This document shows positions 1 to 6,595 of a stretch of DNA of 7,104 nt, in pieces (the first letter of the stretch is position 1; every line of letters begins with the position of its first letter). A program made the position numbers and the translations under genes. Origin of the DNA: Oscillospiraceae bacterium (lineage in GTDB: Bacteria; Bacillota; Clostridia; Christensenellales; Aristaeellaceae). The stretch is taken from the NCBI GenBank assembly GCA_031266295.1, contig JAISBH010000108.1:1-7104 (forward strand), written 5' to 3'. The notes beneath the pieces are model-generated. The model did no database searches, was not told the origin of the DNA, and worked only from the letters and a program-made list of their open reading frames with translations.

Positions 1-94
1 CAGGCTTCGCCTGGACCATCGTGATACACAATCTACCGGCTTCGGACTGCCGGTTGTACCTGGATAGTCTGTTCCGTAACGCAACCGATTCCCC
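1..94 (-). repeat. Partial copy of dispersed repeat unit B (cut by window edge)
   Basis: Read on the minus strand this matches the units at 6785-6889 and 6978-7083. It shares the palindrome CCAGGC-GAA-GCCTGG (only partly inside the window), the ACGATGGTCCAGGCGAAG segment, an imperfect inner hairpin and a conserved GTTACG edge. Positions 81-94 also match 6964-6977, which flank the last right-hand unit. The distal part of the unit lies outside the window. The short ORFs running through it look like by-products of the repeat. Confidence 0.8.
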
Positions 95-118
95 GTTGCT
101 TGCAAACCACATCGTAAC

Positions 119-173
119 CGACAACCCTCATCGCCCCCTTAGGGGGAGATGTCGCCGCAGCGACAGAGGGGGG
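119..173 (-). repeat. Dispersed repeat module A (inverted copy of 6726-6779)
   Basis: By eye, positions 119-172 match the reverse complement of 6726-6779 at 53 of 54 bases. The module holds two small palindromes: TGTCGC-TGCG-GCGACA and a C5/G5 dyad centred on TA or TAA. It ends in a run of six G (168-173). It lies downstream of thiI with respect to thiI transcription, so it could be in the 3' end of that transcript. Confidence 0.85.
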
Positions 174-179
174 TCTCCT

Positions 180-233
180 GGGGAGGTCGGGAGGGGGACC
201 GCAGTCCCCTTCCCGAAGGCGCGGACGCGCCGC
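180..233 (-). repeat. Dispersed repeat module C with strong hairpin (inverted copy of 6888-6944)
   Basis: It contains a 13-bp stem (TCGGGAGGGGGAC at 187-199, GTCCCCTTCCCGA at 204-216, one G-T mismatch) around a 4-base loop, then a second hairpin GGCGC-GGAC-GCGCC at 218-231. The reverse complement matches the right-hand module at 6888-6944, with differences concentrated in the loops. The long hairpin lies about 45-70 bases beyond the thiI stop codon in the direction of thiI transcription. It might end or stabilise that transcript, but no U run follows it. Confidence 0.8.
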
Positions 234-258
234 GTCGCCGCAGCGACAGAGGGGGGGT
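234..258 (-). repeat. Truncated second copy of module A abutting thiI
   Basis: GTCGCCGCAGCGACAGAG followed by seven G (251-257) repeats the end of the module at 119-173. Both left-hand copies also share the next bases, TCT, and the second and third of these (259-260) are two of the three bases of the thiI stop codon (259-261). The repeat therefore touches the coding region directly. Confidence 0.75.
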
Positions 259-1428
259 CTACAGCAGCCTCTCCGCGCCGCTGAACGCGGCTTCAGTCAA
301 CGCGTCCACATCAAGCGCCCCTTCAGCGGCTTCGACTGCGCGCAGTGCAGGGTGCGTCACCGGGTGCTTTGGCGTGAATATTGAGCAGCAATCCTCGTAC
401 GGCAGGATAGATGTTTCGTACGTGCCGATAGACTCGGCACGCTGGATAATCTCGATCTTATCCATACCGATCAGCGGCCGGAACACAGGCATCTCGGCCA
501 CCGCATCCGTGCACACCAGCGAGTCCATCGTCTGACTAGCGACCTGACCAACGCTCTCACCCGTAATCAGCGCGGAGGCTTTCTCGCGTCTCGCTATACG
601 CTGCGCGATGCGCACCATGAACCTGCGCATCAAAACGGTCGTGTACTGCTCTGGGCACGCGCCTCTTATAGCCTCCTGAACCGGCGTGAACGGCGCGGCG
701 TACATCCTTATCGGCCCGCATGACTCGGTCAGTATGCGCGCCAGCGAGACGACCTTCTCCCTCGCCCGCTCGCTGGTATAGGGAAATCCGTCGAAGTACA
801 CCGCGCACAGCGACGCGCCTCGCTTGGCGACCATGTATCCCGCGACGGGACTGTCGATACCTCCCGACAGCATCAGACACGCCTTGCCGTTCGTGCCGCG
901 CGGCATCCCGCCCGCGCCGGGAATGATATCGTTATAGACGTATACGCGATCGCGCACCTCTACGTTAAACGTCCAGTCAGGATTAGTCACATCCACGCGC
1001 AGCGACGGGTTCGCCTGCAGCATAAGATGGCCCAACTCGCGGTTGATCTCCTGCGAATCGGGCTGGAAGCGTTTGTCCGAACGGCGCGCCTTTACCTTGA
1101 ACGAACCGGCTCTGGTGCGCGCGGTCTCTTCGGCGAACGCAATGATTGCAGCGTAATCCTTCGGCAATTCCGCCGCAACACTCAGCGAGTGTATGCCGAA
1201 CATCCGCTGCACGCGCTTGACTGTGGCGTCGACGTCAGACATGCCTCCAACATAAATGTGCCCGTCCGACAACCAAGCCTCGCCGCCGAACGGCCGTACA
1301 GCCTCGCGAATCTGACCGAGCATCTTATTCATGAAGAACGAACGGTTCTGCCCTTTTAAATATATCTCACCATAACGGATAAGCAACGTCTTTCGCGAAC
1401 GCGGCGCGACGGTCGATTCATCGGACAT
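259..1428 (-). CDS. thiI: tRNA 4-thiouridine synthase ThiI (short form, no rhodanese domain)
   Basis: ThiI adenylates uridine 8 of tRNA with ATP and replaces the oxygen with sulfur taken from a cysteine desulfurase persulfide, giving 4-thiouridine in the cytoplasm. The 389-residue product has an N-terminal ferredoxin-like plus THUMP region (RYGEIYLKGQNRSFF near residue 18, and about 60-165) and a PP-loop ATPase domain with the pyrophosphate-binding motif SGGIDSP (188-194), then LITGESVGQVASQT (287-300) and PYEDCCSIF (343-351) carrying the conserved cysteine region. It stops at about 389 residues, the Bacillus-type length, without the C-terminal rhodanese domain of the roughly 480-residue Escherichia coli protein. 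An upstream in-frame ATG at 1440 has no ribosome site and itself overlaps GGAGG, so I chose the ATG at 1428. It is the last gene of the leftward operon, 51 bases after the desulfurase, its likely sulfur donor. In some Firmicutes ThiI may also serve thiamine thiazole synthesis; nothing here shows that. Confidence 0.95.
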   Translation of the reverse strand: MSDESTVAPRSRKTLLIRYGEIYLKGQNRSFFMNKMLGQIREAVRPFGGEAWLSDGHIYVGGMSDVDATVKRVQRMFGIHSLSVAAELPKDYAAIIAFAEETARTRAGSFKVKARRSDKRFQPDSQEINRELGHLMLQANPSLRVDVTNPDWTFNVEVRDRVYVYNDIIPGAGGMPRGTNGKACLMLSGGIDSPVAGYMVAKRGASLCAVYFDGFPYTSERAREKVVSLARILTESCGPIRMYAAPFTPVQEAIRGACPEQYTTVLMRRFMVRIAQRIARREKASALITGESVGQVASQTMDSLVCTDAVAEMPVFRPLIGMDKIEIIQRAESIGTYETSILPYEDCCSIFTPKHPVTHPALRAVEAAEGALDVDALTEAAFSGAERLL

Positions 1429-1433
1429 GCAAG

Positions 1434-1438
1434 CCTCC
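1434..1438 (-). promoter_or_regulatory. Ribosome binding site that fixes the thiI start
   Basis: GGAGG on the minus strand lies five bases before the ATG at 1428. The alternative ATG at 1440 overlaps this site (ATGGAGG) and is preceded by an A/T-rich stretch with no purine-rich motif, so the shorter protein is favoured. Confidence 0.75.
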
Positions 1439-1479
1439 ATGCGGATTGTGATTGAATATTAACAACGCGAACAATATAA

Positions 1480-2625
1480 CTATCTCCTCCGGTACGGATA
1501 GATCGCCCGATGCGCCCTGACGATCGCTTCCGCCGCCTGATCCATATCCGATTCCGCGCTCCATGGAGATAGGCTGACGCGTATCGAGCGATCGGCGCGT
1601 TCCTGCGGTATGCCCATCGACGAAAAACCCACGCTGCGCGTTTTCTTCCTGGATGAGCAAGCCGACCCGGTGCCGACATAAACCCCTTCGCGCTCTAGCG
1701 CATGCACGAGAACCTCGCCGCCGATGCCCGGCGTGGATATATTCAGGATGTGAGGCGCGGCGCGGCCGGACTCGGGATCGGGTCCGTTTATCTGTATGTC
1801 GGGGATTGAGTCGCGCAATATCCGCAGAAACCGCGTCTTGTTGTCGCACAGTTTCACGGGGATATCGAATCCACAATCGTCGAACGCTGTCATCGCCGCG
1901 CGCAGTCCCGCGATTCCGGGTACGTTCTCCGTGCCGGAACGCAGCCCGCCCTCCTGACCGCCGCCGAACGAACGCGGATTTAGTCGGACGCGCTTGTCGA
2001 TAGCCAGCGCGCCTACACCCTTGGGCCCGTGAATCTTGTGCGCGCTGATGGATATTATGTCGACGCCACGAGGCGGAGCTTGCGTCCTCAAGAATCCCTG
2101 CACAGCGTCGGAGAACAGCAACGCCGACGGGCATAACCGATCCCGCATGTCGGCTATCTCCCTCAACGGCATTATCGCGCCAGTCTCGTTTGATACCGCC
2201 ATCACGGCGATCAGCGCGGCGTCATGATCTAGCATCGATTCCAGCGCGCTCAGATCGACGAGCCCCTCCGGCGTGAGCGGGATTATCTTTACCGTGTGAC
2301 CGCGCGATTCCAGCGCGGCGCGCTGTTCCAGCACCGCCGCGTGTTCCGCCGCCGAGAACAGGAATGTTCCGGGCCTGCGCAATCGATCCGCCGCGCCCTG
2401 CACGGCCAGGTTGTCCGACTCCGTGCCGCCGGACGTGAACACAATCCGATCCGCGTCCAGCCGCGTCCGCAGCGCCTCGCGGCACGCAGAAACAATCTGT
2501 TCCGCATCGATAGCCGGACGGTACAGAGCGGATGGATTCCAGTCGGATTCGCGCATCACGCGCGACATCTCGTCAATTACACTCGGCAGCGTCGGCGCGG
2601 TGGCGCTGTTGTCCAGGTATATCAT
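1480..2625 (-). CDS. nifZ: Cysteine desulfurase, NifS/IscS family (NifZ-like partner of ThiI)
   Basis: A PLP enzyme that removes sulfur from L-cysteine, leaving alanine and an enzyme-bound persulfide for transfer to acceptors. The 381-residue sequence has all family landmarks: YLDNSATAP at the N-terminus, FTSGGTESDN (63-72), the cofactor-stacking histidine in AAEHAAV (His94), SDAVQ (Asp173, Gln176), the PLP lysine in SAHKIHGPKG (Lys197), GGGQEGGLRSGTENVPG (221-237) and the catalytic cysteine in GTGSACSS (Cys323). The ATG start opens straight into the conserved N-terminal motif; AGGGG lies about 12 bases upstream, a rather distant site. It starts 21 bases after the small membrane protein gene and ends 51 bases before thiI. 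By analogy with the Bacillus subtilis nifZ-thiI pair, where a dedicated desulfurase feeds ThiI, I infer the same role. It could also serve iron-sulfur or other thiolation pathways; no iscU, sufU or mnmA is in view. Confidence 0.93.
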   Translation of the reverse strand: MIYLDNSATAPTLPSVIDEMSRVMRESDWNPSALYRPAIDAEQIVSACREALRTRLDADRIVFTSGGTESDNLAVQGAADRLRRPGTFLFSAAEHAAVLEQRAALESRGHTVKIIPLTPEGLVDLSALESMLDHDAALIAVMAVSNETGAIMPLREIADMRDRLCPSALLFSDAVQGFLRTQAPPRGVDIISISAHKIHGPKGVGALAIDKRVRLNPRSFGGGQEGGLRSGTENVPGIAGLRAAMTAFDDCGFDIPVKLCDNKTRFLRILRDSIPDIQINGPDPESGRAAPHILNISTPGIGGEVLVHALEREGVYVGTGSACSSRKKTRSVGFSSMGIPQERADRSIRVSLSPWSAESDMDQAAEAIVRAHRAIYPYRRR

Positions 2626-2646
2626 TACTATATCGTTCCCCTATCG

Positions 2647-3177
2647 TTACCCCTGGAACGCGCCGCGCTGGGCGTATGTCTTGAACATCGAAACCAGCTG
2701 CTCGGTCGGTTCGATGACGATGATGCGCTTCTTGCCGTCCTTGTTGTAGTAGAAATAGAAAAGGTTTCCGTCGCGGTTCAGGAACCAGTTGGTCTTTTCA
2801 ACGCCAGGCATCGTCACGTAACGCTGGAAGCTAGAGTGCGCGACGTGTCCCATCACCTCGACGTTCTTGATCGTCATGCTGCCCAGGTTCTTGCGCTTCT
2901 TATTGCCCAGCACACGCGCGAAGTCCAGCTCGCCGTTCGTGAACGAATACTCGTACTCGGTGCGCAGCGTATCGCGCTTCCAGAATATCAGGAACGCCAG
3001 TCCGCCCGTTACGACCATCATAACGAGGCTCTGCACGCTGAAGCCCGCTCCCAGCGTCGAGAACATCATCGCCGCTATCAGAGCGAGAACGACCATCAGC
3101 ACAGTCGCGGCCGCGTAAGCCACGCTATTCAGCCCGCGATTCTTCTTAGCCACTATCTCTTCACGAAAATTATCCAC
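2647..3177 (-). CDS. Small two-pass membrane protein, DUF6106-like
   Basis: Function unknown. The 176-residue product opens with a charged amphipathic stretch (MDNFREEIVAKKNRG), followed by two hydrophobic segments at about 18-40 and 46-66, then a soluble region of about 110 residues. That region begins with EYEYSFTNGELDFARVL and a basic patch, and its alternating hydrophobic strands suggest a PH-like beta fold. From memory the order and the N-terminal and strand motifs resemble the Clostridia family DUF6106; a profile search would settle this. The start is the GTG at 3177: another GTG two codons upstream (3183) lies only three bases from GGAGG, whereas 3177 has nine bases of spacing and gives the family-like MDNF start. 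It is the first gene of the operon, 21 bases before the cysteine desulfurase, so it is probably co-transcribed with the tRNA thiolation genes, but a functional link is not shown. Confidence 0.8.
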   Translation of the reverse strand: MDNFREEIVAKKNRGLNSVAYAAATVLMVVLALIAAMMFSTLGAGFSVQSLVMMVVTGGLAFLIFWKRDTLRTEYEYSFTNGELDFARVLGNKKRKNLGSMTIKNVEVMGHVAHSSFQRYVTMPGVEKTNWFLNRDGNLFYFYYNKDGKKRIIVIEPTEQLVSMFKTYAQRGAFQG

Positions 3178-3186
3178 CCGCACAGC

Positions 3187-3191
3187 CCTCC
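3187..3191 (-). promoter_or_regulatory. Ribosome binding site deciding the GTG start of the membrane protein
   Basis: GGAGG on the minus strand is nine bases before the GTG at 3177 and only three before the GTG at 3183. The spacing favours 3177. Confidence 0.65.
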
Positions 3192-3244
3192 GCCTATCGT
3201 TGTTTTGCCGCTGCTTATCGCCGTTTATTTCGACGCTTTGACGT

Positions 3245-3274
3245 ATTATAGCATAATGAATGGGTTTGTGTCGA
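3245..3274 (-). promoter_or_regulatory. Sigma-70-type promoter of the membrane protein-nifZ-thiI operon
   Basis: On the minus strand TCGACA (3274-3269, five of six consensus bases) is separated by 18 bases from a perfect TATAAT (3250-3245). Transcription would start near 3238, giving a leader of about 60 bases before the GTG at 3177. It is the only convincing promoter I see for the three leftward genes. Confidence 0.7.
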
Positions 3275-3289
3275 TCGTTCGTTCATTAT
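3253..3289. promoter_or_regulatory. Interrupted inverted repeat across the divergent promoter region
   Basis: ATAATGAA (3253-3260) and TTCATTAT (3282-3289) are perfect 8-base arms 21 bases apart. The left arm lies in the spacer of the leftward promoter and the right arm just upstream of its -35 box. The geometry would suit a regulator, but A/T-rich promoter sequence can form such dyads by chance. The left arm overlaps CATAAT (3252-3257), a possible rightward -10 box without a recognisable -35. Confidence 0.35.
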
Positions 3290-3307
3290 ATGGGAGGGGT
3301 TTTTTGC

Positions 3308-3336
3308 AGGATTCTTAAAGGTTCACACAGAATCCT
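3308..3336. repeat. Interrupted palindrome upstream of the zinc-ribbon gene
   Basis: AGGATTCT (3308-3315) and AGAATCCT (3329-3336) are perfect 8-base arms around 13 bases. The palindrome sits 64 bases before the ATG at 3401. It could be an operator or a leader hairpin. It directly follows a T run (3300-3305). Confidence 0.4.
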
Positions 3337-3384
3337 ACATTCATGCCCTTACGCGCGAGATCGCCGCGCGGCGCATCCCAGAGC

Positions 3385-3391
3385 GGGAGGA
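3385..3391 (+). promoter_or_regulatory. Ribosome binding site deciding the zinc-ribbon gene start
   Basis: GGGAGGA ends nine bases before the ATG at 3401, which opens directly into the CPNC zinc-knuckle motif. Upstream in-frame starts from 3260 lack such a site. Confidence 0.8.
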
Positions 3392-3400
3392 TTAACAATA

Positions 3401-5380
3401 ATGAAGTGCCCGAACTGCGGACATTGGAACCGCGACGCGTTCCCGCGCTGTTTCCGCTGCGGAACGCCGCTGTCCGACGAACGATTATATAATGACGGCG
3501 CGGACGCGCGGTGGGTGCGGCAGCTCGCCGCGTCCGACGTCCAGCCCGCGGCAGCGCTGGACGAGACACGCCCGTTCGGCTCCGCTTACGATCCGGGAGA
3601 GCCGCCGCTCGCATCCGAGATGCTGGAGCTAAAACGCCGCCGCCTCAAGGGTGAGGAACAGCTGAACCGTATGCGGCGCGACGCGGCGCGGGAAGATATG
3701 GCGGCGAACGGCGGCGCGTCGACTTACGAGGGCGATGAAGACTCTCCGTCCTCCAGCTGGATAGTCGAGGAAATCCTACCCATTCCGGTGGAGGAACCTT
3801 ATTATGACGCGGAACCGCCGGTTCCGACGGCGCCCAAGAAGAACCGCCGCGCGCTACATATCGCGGGTCGAGTACCGGGTACGTGGCGGCGCGCGCAGCA
3901 TGTTGAACCCGCCCACCCCGACGCGGCCACCGCGCTGCTGAACCCGCTGCGCGAACACGGGTTGTTCGATGAATACGACGACGCGCCGGACGAAGACGCG
4001 GAAGACGGCTTCCTGGCGATGGCGCCTTCATACGGCGCGACCCGCCTGATAGACATGGACGTGCCGCGCATAGAGCCGGAAACGCACGCTATAGCTCTGA
4101 CGCGAACCCAAGGCGGATCGAGACCGCATGCGAGAGGGGCGTTCGCCGCAGCAGTATGGGCGCTGCGCATATGCATAGCGGCGGTGCTCGCAGTCGCGGC
4201 GTACTTCGCGGTCACGGTGTTCCTGATACCGAATGTCGACAGGCCGACGTCAACCGACGTGGCGTACCGCGTCGAGGCGCGGGAGGTGCAGGGATTGCCC
4301 GGCCACGTGATACAGATCCCCGGCCAAGAGGGAGAGAAGATCGTCATACGCGAGCTGGCGCACACCTATACGGTCATCAACAGCTATGCCACGGTATCGC
4401 TGCCGGACTACGCGTTCTACGAGCGGCAGGGCGCGGTCGACGAACTGGGCGAGACCGCGCGCATTACGCTGAATCCATCGCTTGAGGGATCAAAGGCGAT
4501 GCCGCCCATCGAGTTTGACGTGGCCGTGCCGCTGTCACAGGCCGCGCTGCTTCTGCCCAAAGCCTCGTGGACGCAGGTATCCACCGCCATCGGTACTATC
4601 CAGCTGCAGGTGGAGCCGGGCAGCAAGGTGCTCATCGGCGACCGTGACGCGCCCGACGCGATGCAGGACGTATCCGACACGATGGACGACAATGGCCTGC
4701 TGACCGCGACTATCCCGGTGCAGGACAAGGGCGCGAACGATATCTCCATACTGGTCACGGCGCCGCACGCGCGAACCAACGAGCTGTCGCTGACGTTCTT
4801 TCGGCAGAAGATGGAGATCACGCTGACGCTCAAGGAGGATACAGGCGTCCGTTCCGTGAAGAAGACCAACGACTATGAACTGACCGGCTACACCAAGCCT
4901 GGCGCGACGATCATGGTCGAGACCCCTCACACCGACCTGTCGGTCAGCCCGGACGGGGTGTTCAAGTTTACCGCGCTGTTAACCGAGATGGGCGACAATA
5001 CGATCGTCATGCGCGCGTCGTACCCGGATCTGCCGGATTCCGTGCTTGAGCACACGATATACTACATGATCCCGGCCTCCGAATACTCCAAGAAAGCATG
5101 GGCACTGTCAGCAAAGGATTACCAGGAATTGCTGACGAATATCCACATGCGCATCGGCCAGATATACCTGTGCAAGGGCAGGGTCGTGCGCGTGTACTCC
5201 GAAAGCCCGCAGATTGTCATAATGGATACCGGATCGAACGGCGCGGAGCAGTTGATCATGCTAGAGAACAAATCTTCCGACACATGGAAGCTGGGCGAGT
5301 CATACCGCATCTATGCCGACGTAAGCGGGATGTACGACGACATTCCCAGGATGATGGGCAGATATACCTATTACGATTGA
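3401..5380 (+). CDS. Zinc-ribbon, single-pass membrane protein with Ig-like and OB-like extracytoplasmic region
   Basis: Function unknown; no enzyme motif is visible. The 659-residue protein opens with a zinc ribbon, CPNC at residues 3-6 and CFRC at 17-20. A long low-complexity linker rich in Asp, Glu, Pro and Ala follows (about 25-245), with a charged, helix-prone stretch at 74-100. One membrane span lies at about 247-276, so the ribbon faces the cytoplasm and residues 280-659 lie outside. Outside, beta-rich segments at about 398-468 and 485-556 resemble bacterial Ig-like domains (NDISILVTAPHARTNELSL; GYTKPGATIMVE). The last 90 residues (GRVVRVYSE, then IVIMDTGSNGAEQLIML, WKLGESYRIYADVSG) look like an OB-type barrel. 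GGGAGGA at 3385-3391 supports the ATG at 3401; reading further upstream adds 47 unconvincing residues. It is divergent from the thiolation operon, has no operon partner, and ends before a hairpin terminator. Confidence 0.9.
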   Translation: MKCPNCGHWNRDAFPRCFRCGTPLSDERLYNDGADARWVRQLAASDVQPAAALDETRPFGSAYDPGEPPLASEMLELKRRRLKGEEQLNRMRRDAAREDMAANGGASTYEGDEDSPSSSWIVEEILPIPVEEPYYDAEPPVPTAPKKNRRALHIAGRVPGTWRRAQHVEPAHPDAATALLNPLREHGLFDEYDDAPDEDAEDGFLAMAPSYGATRLIDMDVPRIEPETHAIALTRTQGGSRPHARGAFAAAVWALRICIAAVLAVAAYFAVTVFLIPNVDRPTSTDVAYRVEAREVQGLPGHVIQIPGQEGEKIVIRELAHTYTVINSYATVSLPDYAFYERQGAVDELGETARITLNPSLEGSKAMPPIEFDVAVPLSQAALLLPKASWTQVSTAIGTIQLQVEPGSKVLIGDRDAPDAMQDVSDTMDDNGLLTATIPVQDKGANDISILVTAPHARTNELSLTFFRQKMEITLTLKEDTGVRSVKKTNDYELTGYTKPGATIMVETPHTDLSVSPDGVFKFTALLTEMGDNTIVMRASYPDLPDSVLEHTIYYMIPASEYSKKAWALSAKDYQELLTNIHMRIGQIYLCKGRVVRVYSESPQIVIMDTGSNGAEQLIMLENKSSDTWKLGESYRIYADVSGMYDDIPRMMGRYTYYD

Positions 5381-5477
5381 CGTGAAAGACCTTCCCGCGC
5401 CACCCGCTGCGGCTGGACGACGAATGCCGACAATACCGTCATGAACGCGAATAAGTAGATATCGCGCGATAAACACG

Positions 5478-5504
5478 CGCGGGCAGGATCAGTTCCTGCC
5501 CGCG
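5478..5504. terminator. Hairpin terminator between convergent genes, probably bidirectional
   Basis: CGCGGGCAGGA (5478-5488) and TCCTGCCCGCG (5494-5504) form a perfect 11-bp stem around TCAGT. TTTGTTCT follows on the plus strand, and GTGTTTAT follows a few bases beyond the stem on the minus strand. It lies about 100 bases after the zinc-ribbon gene and about 25 bases after the oxidoreductase stop codon. A 12-bp perfect palindrome, TATCGCGCGATA (5460-5471), is next to it. Confidence 0.8.
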
Positions 5505-5527
5505 TTTGTTCTGGGATGATTTTTTAG

Positions 5528-6574
5528 TTAATCCAGCTCAATCTGCTTGCCGGTTCTAGCCGACTCGAACGCCGCCAGGATCGCCGCTAGGGTTTTGCGC
5601 ACCTGCCATGGCTGGACGATCAATTCCGCCTTGCCTTCGACTACATCCGCAATGTTCGCGTAGTATTCCGTCCACTTCCCCTGCGGATCGGGCAGTTCGT
5701 GCTCTACCTTTACCTCTACCGGGCGAGGCGCGAACGTGCGCGTTGGCCCGGCCGCCGTCATCACTATCTCCGGCTCGTTCTCAATCGCGCTGTTCAGCGT
5801 CACATACGCGCCGTTCCTGCTGAAGTCATTTATATACGCCGTGCCTTCGTCGCCCAGTATCATCCAGCGCGGCAGTTCCTTAAGCACGAACGTTCCTATC
5901 TCCACCTGATAGTATCCTCCGCTCTTTCTGTCGAATATCAGGTTGAAGTAGTCCTCTACCTCCTCTGTCTTGACGTGCGCGGTGTGGCACGTCACCGACT
6001 TAAGGTCGTCGTATCCGCAGATCTGATACGCCTGATCGATAAAGTGCACGCCCCAGTCCAGCAGCATCCCGCCTCCATGCTTCTTTTCGCCGCGCCAACC
6101 ATGCATCGCCCCTCCGGAGCCGTGCAGCCTGCTCTGTATCGCGTATACATTGCCCAGCTTGCCGCTGCCGATTATTTCCTTGGCTATCTGGAAGTCCGTG
6201 TCCCATCGCCTGTTCTGGTGAACCGAGAACATCCGGTTATTCTTCTTCGCCGTATCGATCATCTTGTCCAGTTCGGCCAGGCTCATTGCCACGGGTTTCT
6301 CGCAGATAGTATGCTTGCCCGCGTTCAGCGCGGCGCATACCAGCTCGCAGTGCACGTCGTTGGGCGTGGCCACCAGCGTCACGTTCACCTCGTCATCCGC
6401 CAGGAACGCGTCCAGCGTGTCGTAGCCCTTCAGCCCCTTCTCCTTGGCCGCCGCTACGCGCTCCGGGTCGATATCATACGCCGCTACCACCTCTACGCCC
6501 GGGATATTCACCGCGTTTGAGTGGTGCCATCCGGCCATGCCGCCGTAGCCTATGATCCCCAGTTTGATTGGCAT
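5528..6574 (-). CDS. Gfo/Idh/MocA family NAD(P)-dependent oxidoreductase
   Basis: This family oxidises or reduces hydroxyl groups of sugars, inositols and related compounds with NAD(P). The 348-residue length is typical. An N-terminal Rossmann fold carries GIIGYGGMAG (6-15), an acidic residue after the second strand (AAYDID, 31-36), VATPNDVH (68-75) and the family motif EKP (92-94). The C-terminal domain carries GGGMLLDWGVHFID (167-180); Asp173 and His177 match the usual catalytic positions after EKP. The ATG at 6574 has AGGAGG nine bases upstream. The substrate cannot be read from the sequence. No transporter, kinase or other sugar gene is adjacent; the gene is monocistronic in this window and convergent with the zinc-ribbon gene. 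A palindrome in its leader suggests control by a DNA-binding repressor. Confidence 0.93.
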   Translation of the reverse strand: MPIKLGIIGYGGMAGWHHSNAVNIPGVEVVAAYDIDPERVAAAKEKGLKGYDTLDAFLADDEVNVTLVATPNDVHCELVCAALNAGKHTICEKPVAMSLAELDKMIDTAKKNNRMFSVHQNRRWDTDFQIAKEIIGSGKLGNVYAIQSRLHGSGGAMHGWRGEKKHGGGMLLDWGVHFIDQAYQICGYDDLKSVTCHTAHVKTEEVEDYFNLIFDRKSGGYYQVEIGTFVLKELPRWMILGDEGTAYINDFSRNGAYVTLNSAIENEPEIVMTAAGPTRTFAPRPVEVKVEHELPDPQGKWTEYYANIADVVEGKAELIVQPWQVRKTLAAILAAFESARTGKQIELD

Positions 6575-6583
6575 TGTACAACC

Positions 6584-6589
6584 CCTCCT
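6584..6589 (-). promoter_or_regulatory. Ribosome binding site of the oxidoreductase
   Basis: AGGAGG on the minus strand with nine bases before the ATG at 6574 is a full-strength Shine-Dalgarno match and fixes the start. Confidence 0.85.
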
Positions 6590-6595
6590 AGTTAT

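Noticed and set aside
187..216. Module C hairpin as an ordinary intrinsic terminator of the thiI operon
   Set aside because: The stem is strong, but no T run follows on the minus strand and the same hairpin occurs elsewhere without a gene ending beside it. A role in RNA stability remains possible.
21..284. Short ORFs in the repeat clusters (also 6635-6844, 6774-6989 and 6798-7004)
   Set aside because: Their similar peptides (for example HRPLRGRCRRSDRGG) arise from the repeated palindromic DNA. They change frame and start between copies and lack ribosome sites.
1429..1440. ATG at 1440 as the thiI start
   Set aside because: This ATG overlaps the only Shine-Dalgarno sequence and has none of its own; 1428 is better placed.
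1418..2134. A 238-codon minus-strand frame inside the desulfurase gene
   Set aside because: It overlaps the desulfurase in another frame and is arginine-rich with no recognisable domain. Only its last 18 codons are discussed, as a possible leader.
2296..3318. A 340-codon open frame on the plus strand opposite the desulfurase and membrane protein genes
   Set aside because: It lies antisense to two well-supported genes, is rich in Arg and His as expected from a shadow frame in G+C-rich DNA, and shows no motif.
3260..3400. Upstream extension of the zinc-ribbon protein by 47 residues
   Set aside because: No ribosome site precedes 3260, the added residues look non-coding, and the strong site at 3385-3391 sets the start at 3401.
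5699..6520. A 273-codon plus-strand frame opposite the oxidoreductase
   Set aside because: Fully antisense to a gene with clear family motifs; composition is typical of a complementary shadow frame.
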